Assembly (NCBI RefSeq): GCF_007290395.2
Contig: NZ_CP041656.2
Location: forward strand, 682,001 to 746,000
DNA: 64,000 bases
Reading direction: 5' to 3'
Source: Bradyrhizobium cosmicum
GTDB lineage: Bacteria; Pseudomonadota; Alphaproteobacteria; Rhizobiales; Xanthobacteraceae
A program made the position numbers and the translations under genes. Positions 1-8,293 of this stretch are shown here, in pieces (the first letter of the stretch is position 1; each line of letters begins with the position of its first letter). The notes below the pieces were generated by a model. That model did not search any database and was not told the origin of the DNA. It saw only the letters and a program-made list of their open reading frames with translations.

Positions 1-738
1 ATGAACCGTCCCGAGCGGAAGAACGCGCTCAACCCCGAGATGGTCGCAGGATTGGTCGAAGCGGCGCGGCGCGCGGCCGATGATCCCGAGGTGCGCGCGG
101 TGCTGTTCAAGGGCGCGGGCGGCTCGTTCTGCGTCGGCGGCGACGTCAAGTCGATGGCGGCGGGCCGTGCGCCGCTGCCGTTCGAGGTGAAGATGGCGAA
201 CCTGCGCCGCGGCATGGAGGTCTCGCGAATCCTGCACCAGATGCCGAAGCCCGTGGTGGCTCAGCTTGACGGCGCGGCGGCGGGCGCCGGCCTGTCGATG
301 GCGCTGTCGTGCGACCTGCGCATCGCATCCGAATCCTGCAAAATCACGACAGCCTTCGCCAAGGTCGGATTCTCCGGCGATTACGGCGGCACCTATTTCC
401 TCACCCAGCTGCTCGGCAGTGCGCGGTCGCGCGAACTCTATCTGATGTCGCCGGTGCTATCAGCGAAGGAGGCGCATGCGATCGGCATGGTGACCAAGGT
501 TGTGCCCGACGCCGAGATCGATACGGCGGCGCACGAACTCGCGCTGTCGCTGGCGCAAGGGCCATCGATTGCGCTCGGCTTCATCAAGCGCAACATCAAC
601 AATGCCGAGCATCTGCCGCTGGAGGATTGCTTCGACGGCGAAGCGATCCACCATACCCGCTGCAGCGACACCGAGGACCACAAGGAGGCCGCCAAGGCCT
701 TCGTCGAGAAGCGCAAGCCGGCCTTCAAGGGCTCATGA
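1..738 (+). CDS. Enoyl-CoA hydratase/isomerase (crotonase) family protein, 5' end cut by window
   Basis: Crotonase-fold enzyme acting on acyl-CoA thioesters. The visible 245 residues begin at NRPERKNAL, which in the family lies about 15-20 residues inside the protein, so the ATG at base 1 is probably internal and the true start lies left of the window. The oxyanion-hole segments are visible at GGSFCVGGDV (about 40-49) and GAAAGAGLSMALSCD (91-105). The hydratase glutamate that normally precedes the conserved Gly is not present; an Asp (127, in SGDYGG) sits where PaaG-type isomerases carry theirs. The TGA stop overlaps the ATG of the next gene (ATGA), so the two are translationally coupled. Substrate unknown. 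Confidence 0.88.
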   Translation: MNRPERKNALNPEMVAGLVEAARRAADDPEVRAVLFKGAGGSFCVGGDVKSMAAGRAPLPFEVKMANLRRGMEVSRILHQMPKPVVAQLDGAAAGAGLSMALSCDLRIASESCKITTAFAKVGFSGDYGGTYFLTQLLGSARSRELYLMSPVLSAKEAHAIGMVTKVVPDAEIDTAAHELALSLAQGPSIALGFIKRNINNAEHLPLEDCFDGEAIHHTRCSDTEDHKEAAKAFVEKRKPAFKGS

Positions 739-1493
739 CGATGGCGCCCTATGTGCGGCTGCGGCAGATCTGCCTGGTCGCGCCGCAGCTCGCGCCCGTG
801 ATCTCGGACATCGCCGAAATCATGGGCCTCGCGGTCTGCTACCGTGACGGCAACGTCGCCAAATACGGCCTGGAGAACGCGTTGCTCCCGGTCGACGCCA
901 TCCTGCTGGAGGTGGTCGCGCCGTTCAAGGACGGTACCACGGCCGGCCGCTTCATCGAGAAGACCGGCGGCCGCGGCGGCTATATGGCGATCTTCTGCTG
1001 TAACGATCCGGACGAGCGCGGCCGCAACGCCAATGCGATGGGCGTGCGCACCGCCAACGTGATCGACCACGCGCCCTATCACGGCGTGCAGCTCCACCCC
1101 CGCGACTGCCGCGCCGCCTTCATCGAGTTCAACCACACCGACGGCAGCGACGACATCCTTGGTGCCTATCCGCCGGCCGGTCCCAACTGGCAGAAGTTCA
1201 TCCGCAAGGATGTGACGCAGGCGCTGACCGCGGTGGAGATGCAGAGCCCGGATCCGCAGGGGCTGGCGGAGCATTGGGGCAAGATCATCGGTGTTGCGCC
1301 AGGTAGCGGTGCCGAACTGAAGCTGCCCAATGCGACCTTCCGCTTCGTGAAGGGGGCCAGCGAGATCATGAGTGCGCTGGAGTTTCGGGTGACCGACGCT
1401 GCGAGCGTGCTGCATGCCGCGAAGGCCAGGGGGCTCGCGGTGGCGGGGAACGAGTTCCTGCTTGGCGGGGTGACGTTCCGGCTTGGAGCCTGA
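735..1493 (+). CDS. VOC (glyoxalase-like) superfamily protein
   Basis: Protein of 252 residues that starts at the ATG overlapping the upstream crotonase stop. It has the two-module layout of a glyoxalase/bleomycin-resistance-type (VOC) protein: an N-terminal module beginning VRLRQICLVAPQL with a second half near residues 110-135 (GVQLHPRDCRAAFIEFNH), and a C-terminal module ending LLGGVTFRLGA. The long open frame running further upstream is crotonase sequence in another frame, so the start at 735 is preferred. Coupling to an acyl-CoA enzyme suggests an isomerase, epimerase or lyase role on a CoA or hydroxy-acid intermediate, but the reaction cannot be named from sequence. Confidence 0.8.
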   Translation: MTMAPYVRLRQICLVAPQLAPVISDIAEIMGLAVCYRDGNVAKYGLENALLPVDAILLEVVAPFKDGTTAGRFIEKTGGRGGYMAIFCCNDPDERGRNANAMGVRTANVIDHAPYHGVQLHPRDCRAAFIEFNHTDGSDDILGAYPPAGPNWQKFIRKDVTQALTAVEMQSPDPQGLAEHWGKIIGVAPGSGAELKLPNATFRFVKGASEIMSALEFRVTDAASVLHAAKARGLAVAGNEFLLGGVTFRLGA

Positions 1494-1514
1494 GCGATTG
1501 CCTCACACACCGCC

Positions 1515-1550
1515 GTCGTCCCGGACAAGCGTAGCGCAAATCCGGGACCC
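1515..1550. repeat. Palindromic intergenic repeat, GTCGTCCCGGA family
   Basis: Imperfect inverted repeat with arms of the form GTCCCGGA and TCCGGGAC, between convergent genes. A second copy with the same flanking CCTCACACAC word lies at 35639-35688. It probably acts as a bidirectional transcript end for the two convergent genes. Confidence 0.75.
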
Positions 1551-1581
1551 CCGCGCGAGCGGACGCTGACGTGATACGGCG

Positions 1582-2394
1582 TCACCTTCCCTTGAAATTC
1601 GGCGTCCGCCGCTCTTCCGTGGCCTTGACGCCTTCCTTGAAATCCTCCGTCGCCCGCAGCCTCGTCTGCTCGGCGAGCTCGTGATTGGTCGCGGCCATCA
1701 CGCGGTCGGCCAGGCCTGCGCGCATCGTGGCGCGAGTTGAGACGAGGCCGAGCGGCGAGCATTCGGCGATCTCGCCGGCGAGCTTCATCGCGGCTGCCTT
1801 CACCTGATCCTGCGGCACCAGCTCGTTGGCGAGGCCCCATTTATATGCCTCTTCGCCGGTGACGCGGCGGCTGGTGTAGAACATCAATTCTGCATTGTTC
1901 TTGCCGATCAGCTCCGGCAGCGTCGTGGTCAGGCCGAAGCCGGGATGGAAGCCGAGTTTTGTGAAGTTGGCCGAGAAGCGGGCTTCGGGGCAGGTGACGC
2001 GGAAATCCGCCGACACCGCGAGACCCAGGCCGCCGCCGATGGCTGCACCCTGCACGGCGGCGACGATCGGCTTCTTGGCGCGGAAGATACGCACGGCCTG
2101 GAGGTAGAGATGGTTGATGGGACCGAGGTTGTCGGCCGGGTCGCCCTTTTTCTCGGCCTCGCGCGCTTCCTGCTCCTGCCGCGCGGGATCACCGAAATTG
2201 GCGCCGGCGCAGAACGCCTTGCCTTGTGCCGACAGCACGGAGCTGCGGATTTCGATGTCGCGGTCGAACTCGTCGAGCGCATCCGCGATCTGGTTGATCA
2301 GCGAGATGTCGAAGAAGTTCAGCGGCGGACGGCGGATCTCGATGGTGCCGACGTGGCCGACTTTTTCGACGCCGATGTCTTTATAGGTGCTCAT
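1582..2394 (-). CDS. Enoyl-CoA hydratase/isomerase family protein
   Basis: Full-length crotonase of 270 residues. Oxyanion-hole motifs are GKAFCAGANF (58-67) and GAAIGGGLGL (116-125); the family tail EGVKATEERRTPNFKGR is present. The start has a clear ribosome site (GAGGA) 5 bases upstream. Neither of the two hydratase glutamates can be recognised: the segment is FTKLGFHPGFG, with no acidic residue. It may therefore be a hydrolase, isomerase or a hydratase with a different acid-base group. It is the last gene of a minus-strand run with two acyl-CoA dehydrogenases (gaps of about 40 and 18 bases), which points to one degradation pathway. Confidence 0.87.
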   Translation of the reverse strand: MSTYKDIGVEKVGHVGTIEIRRPPLNFFDISLINQIADALDEFDRDIEIRSSVLSAQGKAFCAGANFGDPARQEQEAREAEKKGDPADNLGPINHLYLQAVRIFRAKKPIVAAVQGAAIGGGLGLAVSADFRVTCPEARFSANFTKLGFHPGFGLTTTLPELIGKNNAELMFYTSRRVTGEEAYKWGLANELVPQDQVKAAAMKLAGEIAECSPLGLVSTRATMRAGLADRVMAATNHELAEQTRLRATEDFKEGVKATEERRTPNFKGR

Positions 2395-2435
2395 GACGAT
2401 CCTCGATTGAATGAGTGCAAGCCCGGTCGGTGCGA

Positions 2436-3596
2436 CTAGCGCAGACCAAGTCCGCGCGCGATGATGCCGCGCAGCACCTCGGTGGTGCCGCCCTGGATGG
2501 TGAGTTTGGGCGCGGTCTTGATGGCGAAGTCGAGCTGCCGCTCCAGCGTCTCGCGGTTGGTCGCCGTCTCCTCGACGAAAGCGGCGAGATCGCGCACGCG
2601 ATGCGGAAGCTGCTGCTCCCAGACCGTCCCGATGTCCTTGACGATGGAGGCCTCCACCACCGGCTCCTTGCCGGCCTGAAGCATGCCGGCAACCGAGACC
2701 GACATGCGCCGCATGGTGTGGAGCTGCGCCACGAGCCGGCCGATGCCTTCGGCGCTGCGCGTGTCCGGGTTGGGTCCGACCGCGCGAACCAGCTCTGTCA
2801 GCACATAATAGGTCTCGAGAAAACGCTCGGGACCGCTTCGCTCATAGGCGAGCTCCGACGTGGCCTGCTTCCAGGCACCGTCGACCTCGCCGAGCACGTG
2901 ATCCTCGGGAACGAAGAAGTCGGTGAAGACGACCTCGTTGAACTCGTACTGGCCGGTGATCTGGCCGATCGGGTTCACCTGGATGCCCGGCTGCTTCATC
3001 TTGACCAGGAACTGCGTCAGGCCGTGACGACGGTTTTCCTTGGTCGGCGGCGAGGTCCGGAAGATCGCGATCATGTAGTCGGCGATGTGCGCCGACGAGG
3101 TCCAGATCTTGGTGCCGTTGATGAGATAGCCGCCGTCGGTCTTGGTCGCGCGCGTCTTGGCGGCGAACAGATCCGAGCCGGAGTTCGGCTCGCTCATGCC
3201 GATGGCGAAGCAGATCTCGCCGCGGCAGATGCGCGGCAGGATATCCATCTTGATGTGCTCGGGTGCATATTTGATCAGCACCGGCCCGCTCTGGCGGTCG
3301 GCGACGAAGAAGCGCCGCGTCGGCGCGTTGGCCACGCGCATCTCCTCGGTCACTACGTAACGTTCGAGGAAGGAACGCTCCTGGCCACCATATTTCTTCG
3401 GCCAGGTCATGCCGAGCCAGCCCTTGGCCCCGACCCGGCGCGAGAATTCCGGCGCGTCGGTGTCTTCGCGGTTGGGCTTGTGCGGATCAAAGGTGCCGGC
3501 GGCGATTTCCTCGGCAAGGAACGCACGCACTTCCTTGCGCAATTGCTCGCACTTCTCGGGCAGGCGGATCGGATCGAAACGGAGGGCGGCGGTCAT
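2436..3596 (-). CDS. Acyl-CoA dehydrogenase, catalytic-type subunit
   Basis: Flavoenzyme introducing the alpha-beta double bond into an acyl-CoA. The 386 residues show all three family regions: the helical N-terminal domain, the flavin/substrate loop FAIGMSEPNSGSD (130-142) with IWTSS (164-168), and the C-terminal signature TIQGGTTEVLRGIIA (366-380). The YERSGPER segment (251-258) is typical of the FadE-type enzymes that act on ring-bearing or steroid-like acyl-CoAs. It lies 18 bases downstream of a second, shorter dehydrogenase, a pair arrangement known for heterotetrameric acyl-CoA dehydrogenases in actinobacterial sterol side-chain degradation. Substrate unknown. Confidence 0.9.
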   Translation of the reverse strand: MTAALRFDPIRLPEKCEQLRKEVRAFLAEEIAAGTFDPHKPNREDTDAPEFSRRVGAKGWLGMTWPKKYGGQERSFLERYVVTEEMRVANAPTRRFFVADRQSGPVLIKYAPEHIKMDILPRICRGEICFAIGMSEPNSGSDLFAAKTRATKTDGGYLINGTKIWTSSAHIADYMIAIFRTSPPTKENRRHGLTQFLVKMKQPGIQVNPIGQITGQYEFNEVVFTDFFVPEDHVLGEVDGAWKQATSELAYERSGPERFLETYYVLTELVRAVGPNPDTRSAEGIGRLVAQLHTMRRMSVSVAGMLQAGKEPVVEASIVKDIGTVWEQQLPHRVRDLAAFVEETATNRETLERQLDFAIKTAPKLTIQGGTTEVLRGIIARGLGLR

Positions 3597-3614
3597 TGTT
3601 GTCTCGTCTCCTGA

Positions 3615-4679
3615 TCAGCGCGATGCCACGAGCGGCCACAATTCGTCGGCACCACGGCTCGCGACCAGCTTGCCGAGCTCGACGGCCCAATGGCTCTCCG
3701 AGCCGAAATCGTCGCGCCAGGCCAGCGCCCGCAGCGAGTAACGGTGCAGGATGTGCTCGATGGTGAAGCCGATCGCGCCGTGGACCTGATGCGCGATGGC
3801 GCCACCCTTTTCCGCGGCTTCGGCGCAGCGGATTTTTGCCGAGGCGGCTTCGAGGTAAACCGCGTCGTCAAATGATTTTGCATTCGCGATCGCGTCGGCC
3901 GCGGAGGTTGCGGCAGCGAGCGCTGCGGCGGACTCGCCGGCGAGACGGGCGAGATTGTGCTGTACAGCCTGGAATTTCGAGATCTTCTTCTCGAAGGCGA
4001 CACGCTCGTTGGAGTAGCGCACGGAAATGTCGAGCATCGCTTCCAGCGCGCCCGCGATCTGAAGGCTGCGCGCAACGCCGCCCATCAGCATCAGGCTGGT
4101 TTGGTCGACGCCCTTCGGCGCGGCCTTGATGGTGACGGGCTGGACCTTGTCGAGCGTGACGGTGTCGCTGTGGTCGTAGCCGACATTGAGGCCGAATTCG
4201 ATGCGGCCCTTGCCGGCGTCGACCAGTGCGATGGAGACGCCGTCCTTGCCGTGCGCCAGCACCGCGAAGTGCCTGGCGGCCTTCGCGAAGGGTACGCCAC
4301 GGGCACGGCCGGAGAGTGCGCCATCGGCATCGAGCGTGATGCGGTCTCTTGGAGAGGCCGGCAGCACCGTCATCTCACCTTCCGGCGAGTTGATCTTCGC
4401 CTGCGCCAGCAGCCAGCCGGCGAGCATCGTTTCGGCCAGGGGAACTGCGACCGCGAAACGGCCGGCGGCGTTGAGCAGCGCAAAGCCGTCGGCGAGGCTC
4501 GCGCCGGAGCCGCCGAGATCGTCCGGCACCCACGACAAGGGCAAGCCGGCTTCGCTCAGCGCCTGCCACAGCGGCGCCTGCCACGAATCCTTCTTGTCAT
4601 TATTGATCGTCTGCGGGTCGGCGAGATCGGAGAAGATTTTCTCCGCGGTCTCGACGACGATATTGTCACTCTCCGCCAC
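3615..4679 (-). CDS. Acyl-CoA dehydrogenase, short partner-type subunit
   Basis: A 354-residue acyl-CoA dehydrogenase, shorter than the usual 380-400. The C-terminal helical domain is clear, with SNERVAFEKKISKFQAVQHN (223-242) and QVHGAIGFTIEH (298-309), but the middle beta domain is reduced: the usual TEP/SEP-GSD flavin loop is missing and replaced by a plain stretch (about 104-150). This is what is seen in the non-catalytic partner of two-gene heterotetrameric enzymes, with the next gene supplying the missing loop. First gene of the minus-strand operon; the SDR gene at 4927 is divergent. Good call for the family, moderate for the partner role. Confidence 0.86.
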   Translation of the reverse strand: MAESDNIVVETAEKIFSDLADPQTINNDKKDSWQAPLWQALSEAGLPLSWVPDDLGGSGASLADGFALLNAAGRFAVAVPLAETMLAGWLLAQAKINSPEGEMTVLPASPRDRITLDADGALSGRARGVPFAKAARHFAVLAHGKDGVSIALVDAGKGRIEFGLNVGYDHSDTVTLDKVQPVTIKAAPKGVDQTSLMLMGGVARSLQIAGALEAMLDISVRYSNERVAFEKKISKFQAVQHNLARLAGESAAALAAATSAADAIANAKSFDDAVYLEAASAKIRCAEAAEKGGAIAHQVHGAIGFTIEHILHRYSLRALAWRDDFGSESHWAVELGKLVASRGADELWPLVASR

Positions 4680-4926
4680 AGCGTTCCCCGTGTTTTACCA
4701 TTGGCGCGGTCCGCCAGATGGGCCGGCGCGCAGTCTCTTCTTGCGCCCGATGATCGGAAAAAGCCATGGCCCTGACAAGCGTTGACCGCAGGCCCATCTG
4801 CGGCTCCGGCATGGGCGCGAGACGGCATCTGGATTAATTCCGCTTAGCGGAGTTTGCTCGATTTGCAGGGCGCGCCAAACTCGCTAAACAGGTCGCCGAA
4901 AATCAATCAAGGGGAAGGACATCCGG

Positions 4927-5712
4927 ATGGCAAAAGACAGTCTGTGCGCAATCGTGACGGGGTCTGCATCCGGGCTGGGTGCGGCGACCGCGGAAATTCT
5001 CGCGCGGAGCGGGGCGCGGCTCGTCATCAACTATTCGTCGAGTCAGAAGGAAGCCGAGGCCACGGCAGAGCTCTGCCGCAAGGCCGGGGCCGCGGAGGTT
5101 GTGGTCGCGCAGGGCGATGTCTCGAAGGATGAGGATTGCCGCAAGATCGTCGCGGCCGCCAGCGGCTGGGGCCGGCTCGACATCCTCGTCAACAATGCCG
5201 GCACCACCAAGCATGTGGCTCACGCCGATCTCGACGGATTGTCGGCGGAGGATTTCCAGCGCCTTTACGGCGTCAACACCATCGGTCCGTTCCAGATGGT
5301 GCGCGCGGCGCGCAGCCTGCTCGAGGCCGGGTCGAAAGCCTCTAGCCGGCCGTCGGCGGTGGTCAACGTGTCCTCGGTCGCCGGCATCAGCGGCGTCGGC
5401 TCGTCGATCGCCTATGCCGCGAGCAAGGGCGCGCTCAACACCATGACGCTGTCGCTGTCGCGCGCACTGGCGCCTCTGATCCGCGTCAACACGGTGTGCC
5501 CCGGCTATATCGATACGCCCTGGTTCACCAAGGGCCGCGGCGAGGCCGGCGCCAAGCAAGTGCGCGACAGCGTGGTCGCCAAGGTGCCGCTCAAGGTCGC
5601 CTCGACCGCCGACGACATCGCGCAGCTCGTCTGCTTCCTGGCGATGCCGGCGTCCAGCAACATGACCGGTGAGGTCGTGCGGATGGATGCGGGGATGCAT
5701 TTGATTACCTGA
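4927..5712 (+). CDS. SDR family NAD(P)-dependent oxidoreductase
   Basis: Short-chain dehydrogenase/reductase of 261 residues, a usual classical-SDR length. The cofactor motif TGSASGLG lies at 12-19, the structural NNAG motif at about 89-92, and the catalytic Ser and YAASK motifs near 150-170, followed by the PGYIDTPW cap. The strong ribosome site AAGGGGAAGGA precedes the ATG. It is transcribed away from the acyl-CoA dehydrogenase operon over a 247-base intergenic region, so a shared divergent promoter is likely, and it could supply the 3-hydroxyacyl-CoA dehydrogenase step of the same pathway. That pathway assignment is inference from position. Confidence 0.9.
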   Translation: MAKDSLCAIVTGSASGLGAATAEILARSGARLVINYSSSQKEAEATAELCRKAGAAEVVVAQGDVSKDEDCRKIVAAASGWGRLDILVNNAGTTKHVAHADLDGLSAEDFQRLYGVNTIGPFQMVRAARSLLEAGSKASSRPSAVVNVSSVAGISGVGSSIAYAASKGALNTMTLSLSRALAPLIRVNTVCPGYIDTPWFTKGRGEAGAKQVRDSVVAKVPLKVASTADDIAQLVCFLAMPASSNMTGEVVRMDAGMHLIT

Positions 5713-5735
5713 GAGTGCTCGGCAAGCTCTCTCCG

Positions 5736-5821
5736 CGTCATGGCCGGGCTTGACCCGGCCATCCACGTGTCGCCGCGCAGATCGAAAGACGTGGATGCCC
5801 GGGTCAAGCCCGGGCATGACG
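5736..5821. repeat. Long palindromic repeat, CGTCATGGCCGGG family
   Basis: An 86-base inverted repeat: CGTCATGGCCGGGCTTGACC on the left and a matching arm ending GTCAAGCCCGGGCATGACG on the right, with inner arms ATCCACGT and ACGTGGAT. It separates two convergent genes and can fold into a long hairpin on either strand. The family is common between genes in Bradyrhizobium-type genomes (general knowledge). Confidence 0.85.
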
Positions 5822-5860
5822 ATATCGAGTAGGCGTGCCGTCTCTCGGCGCTTCGAGCCG

Positions 5861-6133
5861 CTACCCTTTAATCACACCGCTCGCCACCAGCCGGTGCCAG
5901 ATGAACAGTACCACCACGGCGCCGATCGTGGCCATGATGAAGCCGGCGCCCTGGTCGGGGCTGTAATGCCCGATCGACTGGCCGATGAAAGTCGCCAGAA
6001 ACGCGCCGGCGATACCCAGGATGGTGGTGAGGATGAAGCCGCTCGGGTTGTTCGGTCCCGGCGCGAGCCAGCGCGCGATGAGGCCGGCGATGAAGCCGAC
6101 GACGATGATCCACAACAGGCCGCCGAAACTCAT
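5861..6133 (-). CDS. GlsB/YeaQ/YmgE family stress-response membrane protein
   Basis: Small membrane protein of 90 residues with three hydrophobic segments (about 5-22, 33-52 and 65-84), matching the length and pattern of the transglycosylase-associated GlsB/YeaQ/YmgE family. The loop RWLAPGPNNPSGF and the tail HRLVASGVIKG are visible. Ribosome site GGAAGGGAAG lies just upstream of the ATG. In other bacteria members are induced by envelope or acid stress; the exact function is unknown. A second small envelope-type gene (YidB-like) lies 41 bases upstream on the same strand, so the two may be co-transcribed. Confidence 0.88.
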   Translation of the reverse strand: MSFGGLLWIIVVGFIAGLIARWLAPGPNNPSGFILTTILGIAGAFLATFIGQSIGHYSPDQGAGFIMATIGAVVVLFIWHRLVASGVIKG

Positions 6134-6174
6134 GACAGTGCTTCCCTTCCCGAATTCGTAGATCAGGCCTCTGT

Positions 6175-6777
6175 TTAAATTCTGCCCGAGATCTCGTTCT
6201 CGGTCGGTAGCCGGCCGTCCGGCGTCAGGTGGTCGATCACCTGAGGCAGGTACTGGCTGAGGCCGGAGAGCAGCTCATCGCGCGACAGGCCGCTCTGGGC
6301 GGACAGGCTCTCGATCTGGTCGGCGCCCAGCGCCTTGGCGAGATCGCCGGGCTCGATCGCCTTGTTCTCGCCCTTGCCGACCCAGGTATTTGCGGTCTCG
6401 CCTTGGCCACCCTGCTGGAGCTGGTTGAGGAGATCGCCGAGCCCGCCGCTCAGCACGCTGCCGGCCGCGCCGCCCGCCAGCAGGCCGCCGAGGCCGCCCT
6501 TCAGGAGATCACCGAGCCCGCCGCTTCCACCAAGTGCGCCGCCGAGGCCACCGCCTGCGCCCGCATTCACAGGCGGGGGGAGGTGTGTCGGCGTCGGGGA
6601 CGTTTGCGGCGCTGTGCCGGGCTGGCCTGCCGTCAGATGCTTGAAAGCCTTCCAGGCGAGCAGGCCGAGCAGCGCCATCGTCATCGGCGACATGCCGCCG
6701 GAGGATTTCTCAGAGCTTGGCGTGCTTGGGCCGCGCGGGCCGTTCTGCATGCCGTTGAGGACGTCGAGCAAACCCAT
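6175..6777 (-). CDS. YidB family (DUF937) protein
   Basis: Protein of 200 residues when started at MGLLDVLNG, which has a GGGAG ribosome site and is the normal beginning of YidB-like proteins; the longer open frame adds 29 residues with no family character. The N-terminal helix, a Pro/Gly-rich middle (about 50-125, many GGLGG and GGLGDLL repeats) and a conserved C-terminal domain (NTWVGKGENKAIEPGDLAKA, then DELLSGLSQYLPQVIDHLTP) are visible. Function is unknown in the family. The Gly-rich centre is low complexity. Followed 41 bases later by the GlsB-like gene. Confidence 0.85.
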   Translation of the reverse strand: MGLLDVLNGMQNGPRGPSTPSSEKSSGGMSPMTMALLGLLAWKAFKHLTAGQPGTAPQTSPTPTHLPPPVNAGAGGGLGGALGGSGGLGDLLKGGLGGLLAGGAAGSVLSGGLGDLLNQLQQGGQGETANTWVGKGENKAIEPGDLAKALGADQIESLSAQSGLSRDELLSGLSQYLPQVIDHLTPDGRLPTENEISGRI

Positions 6778-6935
6778 GGCGTTCTCCCTTGGCGATCTCT
6801 TGCCGGAAACAAGCCCCGTTTGAAAACATATGAGGCCCTCATGACGGATACAAGGCGATTGCACCGCAACCGTTCCATGGGCAGCAGGCCTCTCCTCTGC
6901 TATCGAAGGCGTGTCCTTCAGGGAGTTAAGGTCTG

Positions 6936-7943
6936 GTGGTTACGGATCGACCGATCGTGGTGGCCGGCGCGGGCGCCATCGGATGCTTCGTCGGCGGCAT
7001 GCTGGCGGCCGCCGGCGCCCGCGTCGCGCTGCTGGTGCGGCCACGGGTGAAGGCCGAGATCGAGCGGTTCGGCCTGCGGCTGACGGATTTCGACGGCTCC
7101 GAGAAAAAGTTGGGCGCGGGCCAGCTCGCGCTGTCGGAGGATGCTTCGATCCTCCACAGTGCCGGCATCGTGCTGGTCACGGTGAAGAGCGCCGACACCG
7201 CCGATGTTGCGGACCAGATCGCGCAGCATGCGCCGCAGGATGCCGTCATCGTCTCCCTGCAAAACGGCGTCGGCAATGTCGCGGTTCTGCGCGAGCGCCT
7301 GGGCGGGCGGCGCGTGCTCGCCGGCATGGTGCCGTTCAACGTGATCGCGATGGGCGAGGGGCGCTTCCATCGCTCGACTTCCGGCGACATTCATGTCGGC
7401 GAAGACGAAGCGAACACGGCAGCGGCGCTCTCGGTGCCCGGCCTCACGATGCGCGCCAGCCGCGACATCGCCGGCGTGCAATGGGGCAAGCTGATCATCA
7501 ATCTCAACAACGCACTCAGCGCGCTGTCCGACATGCCGCTCGCCGCGCAACTGGCGAACCGGGACTGGCGAAGATTGTTCGCCGACCAGATGGCGGAGGG
7601 CCTGGCTGCGCTGAAGGCGGCCGGCATTGCGCCGGTCTCGGCGACGCCGATCCCGGCGAACTCGACACCGACCTTGCTGAAGCTGCCGGACGTGATCTTC
7701 AATGCGATCCTCGGACGCACGATGAAGATCGATCCGGAGGCGCGCTCGTCGATGTGGCAGGATCTGAAGCTGGGCCGCAAGACCGAGATCGACTATCTCC
7801 AGGGCGCGGTCATTGCTCTTGCAGAGCAGAACAAGATCGCCGTGCCGCTGATGCGCCGCATTGTTGCGCTGATCAAGGAGGCCGAGGCGGCGGGTAACGG
7901 CCCGCCGCGGCTGACGCCGCAGCAGATCCGGGGCGTGGCTTGA
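6936..7943 (+). CDS. 2-dehydropantoate 2-reductase (ketopantoate reductase) family protein
   Basis: NADPH-dependent ketopantoate reductase family, 335 residues, GTG start with an AGGGAG site upstream. The N-terminal Rossmann motif is AGAGAIGCFVGGMLAAAGA (about 10-28); SLQNGVGN (around 106-113) is the family's conserved nucleotide/substrate segment, and the helical C-terminal domain carries KLIINLNNAL and KTEIDYLQG, where a Lys and a Glu/Asp bind substrate. It could make pantoate for coenzyme A synthesis, but a second, different family member lies at 27042-28016 and neither sits near panB or panC, so one or both may reduce another 2-oxo acid. Confidence 0.88.
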   Translation: MVTDRPIVVAGAGAIGCFVGGMLAAAGARVALLVRPRVKAEIERFGLRLTDFDGSEKKLGAGQLALSEDASILHSAGIVLVTVKSADTADVADQIAQHAPQDAVIVSLQNGVGNVAVLRERLGGRRVLAGMVPFNVIAMGEGRFHRSTSGDIHVGEDEANTAAALSVPGLTMRASRDIAGVQWGKLIINLNNALSALSDMPLAAQLANRDWRRLFADQMAEGLAALKAAGIAPVSATPIPANSTPTLLKLPDVIFNAILGRTMKIDPEARSSMWQDLKLGRKTEIDYLQGAVIALAEQNKIAVPLMRRIVALIKEAEAAGNGPPRLTPQQIRGVA

Positions 7944-7961
7944 AAGTGATGGAGGGGCGCG

Positions 7962-8177
7962 ATGAGGCGGTTACTAACGATCGGGCTCGCGCTGGCCGCG
8001 CTCTGCGGTGCATCGACACTCGCCTTGGCGAGGCCGCCGACCGTCATGAACTCTCCCGGCTATGACAGGCGATTGCAGGAGAGCCGGTCGCAGTTGGGCA
8101 GCTCGTCGGCGGTCACGGAGCCGGCGAGTACACCGGTGGTCAAACCGAAGCGCGGCAAGAAGAAGCATCCGAATTAA
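7962..8177 (+). CDS. Small exported hypothetical protein
   Basis: A 71-residue protein with a clear signal peptide (MRRLLTIGLALAALCGASTLALA) and a short hydrophilic mature part ending in a basic tail (KPKRGKKKHPN). A strong ribosome site GGAGGGG precedes the ATG by 4 bases, which argues it is translated. It lies 18 bases after the ketopantoate-reductase-like gene and probably shares its transcript, which ends at the palindromic repeat at 8206-8285. No family recognised. Confidence 0.7.
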   Translation: MRRLLTIGLALAALCGASTLALARPPTVMNSPGYDRRLQESRSQLGSSSAVTEPASTPVVKPKRGKKKHPN

Positions 8178-8205
8178 GGACGTAGGCGCCAATCCCCATC
8201 CAACC

Positions 8206-8285
8206 CGTCATTGCGAGCGCAGCGAAGCAATCCAGAATCCCTCCGCGGAAAGACTCTGGATTGCTTCGCTGCGCTCGCAATGACG
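8206..8285. repeat. 80-base perfect palindromic repeat, copy 1 (CGTCATTGCGAGCGCAGCGA family)
   Basis: Inverted repeat with arms CGTCATTGCGAGCGCAGCGA and its complement, with a short centre around TCCCTCCGCGGAAAGA. It is identical base for base to the copy at 33252-33331. It lies between convergent genes and can form a long hairpin on both transcripts. Confidence 0.95.
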
Positions 8286-8293
8286 GCTGAAGC

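Noticed and set aside
309-734. Upstream extension of the VOC gene frame
   Set aside because: The part before 735 is the crotonase gene in another frame; the ATGA overlap at 735 is the natural start.
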